Shown: one piece after another, positions 60,401-64,000 of the stretch
How positions within the stretch are numbered: the first letter of the stretch is position 1
How the letters are laid out: each line of letters starts with the position of its first letter
Origin: 'Nostoc azollae' 0708
Lineage (GTDB): Bacteria > Cyanobacteriota > Cyanobacteriia > Cyanobacteriales > Nostocaceae
DNA length: 64,000 bases
Assembly: GCF_000196515.1 (NCBI RefSeq)
Contig: NC_014248.1
Location: 4,468,001 to 4,532,000 of the forward strand
Direction: 5' to 3'
Notes under the pieces: model-generated
The model's input: only the letters and a program-made list of their open reading frames with translations
What the model was told of the DNA's origin: nothing
Database searches by the model: none
Program-made: the position numbers and the translations under genes

Positions 60401-63400
60401 CACTCAACAGCACTAATATCACCCACAAAGCACAAAGAGCATTTGCAAAAGCACTAGAAAATGGTCATCGAATCAGTGCAAATTCTCCCCAACTAGAACC
60501 ACAACCTGCTGTTGCTGAAACAACTATTACCTTACCAAGAATTAGGGAAGATTTAGAGGAAGAATACAGTTATGGTACAGATGTAAATGATGTAAATCAT
60601 AGGAACAATAGCAATTTGGAGAAAGTAGCAATTCAACTTCCCAATTACGCCCGAGTTATTGATAGTTTAGAACATTCCTTAGCAGAATTTACTCGTCAAC
60701 AACGTGATATAATACACGTTCATGAACAATATTTACAAAATCAAACAGAATACACAAAGACTTTTTATGAATTGATGCAACAACAGTATAAGTTGTTAGA
60801 AAACGGGGATATAAATGAATATCAAGCACAAACACAACAACTAGCTATTTCTAGTTGTGAACGTAACATGATGCGGTTTCATGATCATCAAGCTGACACC
60901 CTCCGCATTCATGAAATATATTTGAACTATCAGCAAGATTATGCCAACAATTACTTCCAATTACTGCATAAACATTATAATTTTTTGTTTGTTACTGATG
61001 ATATTTCTGTTCCTCAGCATCATTTAGTAGAAGAAACCAATGGAAAAACCTCTGTTAATAGAAGTGGGGCTAATATTTCCCCTTCCTTTGCAGGAGAGGG
61101 ATTAGGAGAGAAGTTAATTTTTCCTCCTCAACAAGAGGAACAGTTAGAAGAAAACTCAAATACCATCACAGTCATACCCACAATTCCCATTAATATTGAT
61201 ACCTCCACTCTTGGAGAAACTCTACTTAGTATTGTCAGTGATAAAACAGGTTATCCAGTGGAAATGTTAGACCTGTCAATGGATATTGAGGCAGATTTAG
61301 GAATTGATTCTATCAAACGGGTGGAAATATTAGGAGAATTGTTAGAACTTTACCCAGATTTACCAAAACCGAACCCAGAAGAATTAGGTCAATTGCGGAC
61401 ACTGGGACAAATTGCGGAGTATATTAAAACTCTAGTTCTAGACTTATTAAGTCAGAAGGTAGAAGTTTCAGGAGCAACAACTTTTCCAGTGCAAATGTTA
61501 GTGGCAGTTCCTCACCAAGATGTTGCGGATGAACCACAAATTTTAGAATCTCACCCCAATGTTGCTGATACAGAAAATTTAATTTCCTCCGGCGAAGATG
61601 ATGTAAAACAATCTACTGGAGATCAAATAACGCAGATAGTAGAAAAAGCACCAGCAATCAGAATACCCGCAGATTTGAGTAACGTTCTCCTCACCATTGT
61701 CAGTGATAAAACAGGTTATCCAGCAGAAATGTTAGAACTGTCAATGGATATTGAGGCAGATTTAGGAATTGATTCTATCAAACGGGTGGAAATATTAGGA
61801 GGACTGTTAGAACTTTATCCAGATTTACCCAGACCTAACCCTGAAGAATTAGCAGAATTAAGGACATTGGGACAAATTGTTGAGTATATGCAACATCAGG
61901 CTCAGGGTGTAACCAAGTTACTAACTAATGAGAAAGAAGAATTTACATCGACAGAATTACATCCTCAAATTCTTCGCAGTCCGGCAACATTAAAATTGCT
62001 TTCCCAACCAGATGCGTTAGATTTTATAATTCCTGAAACCGATGTTATTCTAATCACAGATGACGGCTATTCTACTACTGAAGAATTAGCTACATCTTTG
62101 ATAGCAAAAGGTGTGAAACCTGTAGTTTTAAGCTTCCCTAACATTCAATCAAATTTACCGGCGGAAATTAATCGGGTAATATTAACTGATTGGAATGAGA
62201 AAACTTTACAACAACAGTTAAGTAACATTGCAGATGATTTTGGTGCTGTAGCTACTTTCATTCATCTAAACCCTGTATTCAGCGGTAGTAATGAAATAGA
62301 AATATTGATTCTCCGTCATGTCTTCTTAATCGCTAAACATCTCAAAACATCACTTAATGAAGCAGCAACAAAATCACGTAGTTGTTTTCTTTGTATTGCG
62401 CGTCTAGATGGTGAATTTGGACTAGGAAACACAACTAATTTTAGTCCTATTAGTGCAGGACTATTCGGATTAACTAAGAGTTTGAATCAAGAATGGGAAA
62501 GTGTATTTTGTCGTTCCCTTGATTTAAGCCCTGATTTAGATCCACAAACATCTGTAAAACACATACTTGCAGAAATTCATGACCCCAATTTGTTAGTTAC
62601 AGAAGTAGGATATAGCAGCAAAGGTAGATTTACTTTAGTTGCAGAACCCTCTTCCCTCAGTCTCCAATCCCCGATCATCAATCCCCAATCTCAAGTATTT
62701 CTTGTCAGTGGAGGTGCAAAAGGAATAACAGCCCAATGTGTGATTAAATTAGCCCAACAATATCAATGTACATTCATTCTTTTAGGTCGCTCTAGTAGAG
62801 AAACAGAACCAGTTTGGGCTGAGGATTGTGAAAATGAAGCCGAATTAAAAAAGCGAATTATGGAGTATTTTCAAGCACAGGGGGAAAAACCGACACCAAT
62901 AATGATACAGAAAAAGTATCATGATATTTCCTCTCAGCGCGAAATCCAAAATACCCTCAAAGCCATTGCAGCCGCAGGAGGAAAAGCAGAATATGTGAGT
63001 GTGGATGTCACTGAAAGCATTGTGCTAGCAGAAAAAATTGCACCTGTAGTTGAATATTTAGGGGCGATAACTGGCATTATTCACGGTGCTGGTAACTTAG
63101 CTGATAAACGAATTGAGGAAAAAACAATTCAGGATTTTGAAACAGTTTATGCAGCCAAAGTTAAGGGTTTAGAAAATCTGCTAAATTGTGTACCTCCAAG
63201 CCAACTAAAATATTTAATTCTATTTTCTTCGGTGGTTGGTTTTTATGGTAATATAGGACAATCTGATTATGCGATCGCTAACGAAATCCTCAATAAATCA
63301 GCCCATCTTATCAAACATAATTATCCCCATTGTCATGTAGTAGCCATTAACTGGGGTCCTTGGCAAAGTGGGATGGTATCACCAGAATTAAAAAAAGCCT

Positions 63401-64000
63401 TTGCAGAACGAGGAATTGAAACCATACCCCTAGAAACCGGTACACAAATGTTAGTTGAAGAACTAATAAACACCTATCAAGAAAATGTACAAATCGTAAT
63501 TGGTAGCCCATTAGTTTATATTCCCACTACCCTATCCAGCGACTTAAAAACCTATCGCCTAAAACGCCAATTAACATTAAAATCCAACCCATTTTTACAC
63601 GATCATATAATAGCAAGTCGTCCCGTCCTTCCCGCCACTTGTGGATTATTATGGATGGCTAACGCTTGCGAACAAATCCATCCTGGATTTAAAGCCTTTA
63701 GTTGCAACAACTTCAAAGTTCTGAAAGGAATAGTTTTTGATGAAAATTTATCAAGTGAATACACTCTAGCAATCCAAGACATTGCTAAAATTGAAAATAA
63801 AGAAATAGAGTTGGCAGCTAAAATTAGCAGCATTAATCCAGAAGGAAAAATCAGATATCACTTTAGTGCTAATGTGATACTAAAGCGCCAAATTGACACC
63901 GCCCTAAACTACGAATTGCTAAACTTAACCCTAGATGAGCAATTCCTCATCACAAATCAATTACTTTATCAGAACCGGGGAGGTAGCTTATTTCATGGAA
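57481..64000 (+). CDS. hglE: Heterocyst glycolipid synthase, type I polyketide synthase (3' incomplete)
   Basis: Builds the long-chain backbone of heterocyst envelope glycolipids. The frame is open for 2173 codons and leaves the window. Order: short N-tail; ketosynthase (about 50-490) with Cys252 in VDAACASS, His387 in EAHGTGT and His427 in GHTKAAAG; acyltransferase (about 625-930) with GQGSQ and Ser721 in GHSFGE; a helical linker carrying two similar 37-residue motifs (about 1068-1106 and 1131-1170); two tandem acyl carrier domains with phosphopantetheine Ser1277 and Ser1432 (both LGIDSIKRVEIL); ketoreductase (about 1740-1960) with GGAKGI and catalytic Tyr1930 in DYAIAN; then the start of a dehydratase-like hotdog domain (HDHII-ASRPVLPA) at the edge. 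This resembles Anabaena HglE and PUFA-synthase-like enzymes. Confidence 0.92.
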   Translation, partial: MAASNLEAALSQLQIEVSNCEKALFQMISERSNMSKNTNVINQINQQSQQTNIAIIGMASIFPKSKNLQEYWENIIQKVDCITDVPPSRWSIEDYYDPDPKAPDKTYCKRGGFIPDIDFNPMEFGLPPNILEVTDISQLLGLLVAKEAMEDAGYSESRQFNRERTGVILGVAIGRQLAVPLGARLQYPIWEKVLKNSGLSEVDTQKVIDKVKSAYVQWDENAFPGMLANVISGRIANRLDLGGINCVVDAACASSLGALKMAISELVEHRADMMITGGVDTDNSIFAYMCFSKTPAVSPGDKVKPFDVDSDGMMLGEGVGMLVIKRLEDAVRDSDRIYAVIKGIGSSSDGKYKSIYAPHSEGQIKALRRAYENAGYSPETVGLIEAHGTGTMVGDPTEFTSIKEVFGENNSQTQHIALGTVKSQIGHTKAAAGAASLIKTALALHHKVLPPTMNITKPHPKLNIESSPFYLNTETRPWISNRPRRAGVSAFGFGGTNYHVVLEEYENEHHHSYRLHNTAKSVLLFASTTQELLSRCEDIQRQLTSPEKEIHYQQIIRGSQSLKIPVNCVRIGFVTDSLTQAEEFLQISINQLRNKPEAESWEHPKGIYYRQKGIETTGKIVALFSGQGSQYLEMGREVVLNFPCLRETYIYMDKLLCEDGLKPLSEVVFPQPVFDQSQKQNQLETLQKTEYAQPGIGVFSAGLYKILQQAGFKADFVAGHSFGELTALWAGGVLSEEDYFFLVRERGKAMATPAESDAGGMLAVKGDINQLKELIKDFPQVAIANWNSQRQVVLAGKTAEITKVQNVLKEKGFSTFLLEVSAAFHTPLVSHAQKPFAQAIEKVTFNSAKIPVYTNLTGGFYPNEAPAIQKNLKEHLLNQVLFQQEVENIYKAGGYCFVEFGPKNVLTNLVKEILGDKPHIAVALNRNSTQNSDLGLREAVIQLRVAGVALQNIDPYQIETKIPEVNQKKVLNVPLNSTNITHKAQRAFAKALENGHRISANSPQLEPQPAVAETTITLPRIREDLEEEYSYGTDVNDVNHRNNSNLEKVAIQLPNYARVIDSLEHSLAEFTRQQRDIIHVHEQYLQNQTEYTKTFYELMQQQYKLLENGDINEYQAQTQQLAISSCERNMMRFHDHQADTLRIHEIYLNYQQDYANNYFQLLHKHYNFLFVTDDISVPQHHLVEETNGKTSVNRSGANISPSFAGEGLGEKLIFPPQQEEQLEENSNTITVIPTIPINIDTSTLGETLLSIVSDKTGYPVEMLDLSMDIEADLGIDSIKRVEILGELLELYPDLPKPNPEELGQLRTLGQIAEYIKTLVLDLLSQKVEVSGATTFPVQMLVAVPHQDVADEPQILESHPNVADTENLISSGEDDVKQSTGDQITQIVEKAPAIRIPADLSNVLLTIVSDKTGYPAEMLELSMDIEADLGIDSIKRVEILGGLLELYPDLPRPNPEELAELRTLGQIVEYMQHQAQGVTKLLTNEKEEFTSTELHPQILRSPATLKLLSQPDALDFIIPETDVILITDDGYSTTEELATSLIAKGVKPVVLSFPNIQSNLPAEINRVILTDWNEKTLQQQLSNIADDFGAVATFIHLNPVFSGSNEIEILILRHVFLIAKHLKTSLNEAATKSRSCFLCIARLDGEFGLGNTTNFSPISAGLFGLTKSLNQEWESVFCRSLDLSPDLDPQTSVKHILAEIHDPNLLVTEVGYSSKGRFTLVAEPSSLSLQSPIINPQSQVFLVSGGAKGITAQCVIKLAQQYQCTFILLGRSSRETEPVWAEDCENEAELKKRIMEYFQAQGEKPTPIMIQKKYHDISSQREIQNTLKAIAAAGGKAEYVSVDVTESIVLAEKIAPVVEYLGAITGIIHGAGNLADKRIEEKTIQDFETVYAAKVKGLENLLNCVPPSQLKYLILFSSVVGFYGNIGQSDYAIANEILNKSAHLIKHNYPHCHVVAINWGPWQSGMVSPELKKAFAERGIETIPLETGTQMLVEELINTYQENVQIVIGSPLVYIPTTLSSDLKTYRLKRQLTLKSNPFLHDHIIASRPVLPATCGLLWMANACEQIHPGFKAFSCNNFKVLKGIVFDENLSSEYTLAIQDIAKIENKEIELAAKISSINPEGKIRYHFSANVILKRQIDTALNYELLNLTLDEQFLITNQLLYQNRGGSLFHG

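Overview
The window looks like a chromosome segment of a filamentous, heterocyst-forming cyanobacterium (Nostocales). The evidence is a split-intein dnaE-C gene, a heterocyst glycolipid polyketide synthase (hglE) beside a devBCA-type exporter, the pipX-pipY-sepF-proC cluster, XisH/XisI, scattered GCGATCGC (HIP1) octamers and short heptamer repeats. An unusually large share of accessory genes are broken by nonsense codons, frameshifts, insertion sequences or MITEs, while housekeeping genes are intact. That pattern fits a nitrogen-fixing symbiont genome under reductive decay, of the Nostoc azollae type. The organism assignment is inference.

Layout. 1-5.4 kb: an LptF/LptG-type permease, a CBS protein, then pseudogenes (N/Q-rich membrane protein, HD hydrolase, histidine-kinase tail). 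5.4-7.3 kb: dxs. 7.3-12.1 kb: decayed SLH gene, a MITE, and an unknown gene split by an IS701-type element that itself carries an IS5-type element. 12.2-20.4 kb: rpiA, a broken aldo/keto reductase, a CorC/HlyC-type membrane protein, mfd, a ggt remnant. 20.4-24.4 kb: a graveyard with sigma-like, DUF1822-like and CHAT/CHASE2 remnants, a second IS5-type copy and a third transposase remnant. 24.5-28.5 kb: a copper cluster (DUF305, CopZ, CopA, small membrane protein, MerR) in which almost every member carries a lesion. 28.6-38.9 kb: Rieske oxygenase, Ski2-like helicase, proC-sepF-pipY-pipX, pyrC, lepB. 38.9-43.7 kb: a MITE, broken MOSC and gluconokinase genes, uracil-DNA glycosylase, a broken and an intact RodZ-like HTH gene. 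43.7-52.2 kb: gatA, xisH-xisI, a frameshifted addiction-module gene, dnaE-C, a NADAR gene split by a MITE, a HAD phosphatase, nagB. 52.7-64 kb: devBCA on the minus strand, a small unknown gene, then divergent hglE running off the window.

How they work together. The right end is a heterocyst envelope module: HglE builds the long acyl/alcohol chain and DevBCA exports the glycolipid. The pipX-pipY genes belong to the PII/NtcA nitrogen-signalling network. Dxs, RpiA, PyrC, GatA, DnaE-C, Mfd, LepB and SepF are core functions. At least two MITE families, two full IS types, inverted-repeat dispersed elements and recurrent hairpins fill the noncoding space.
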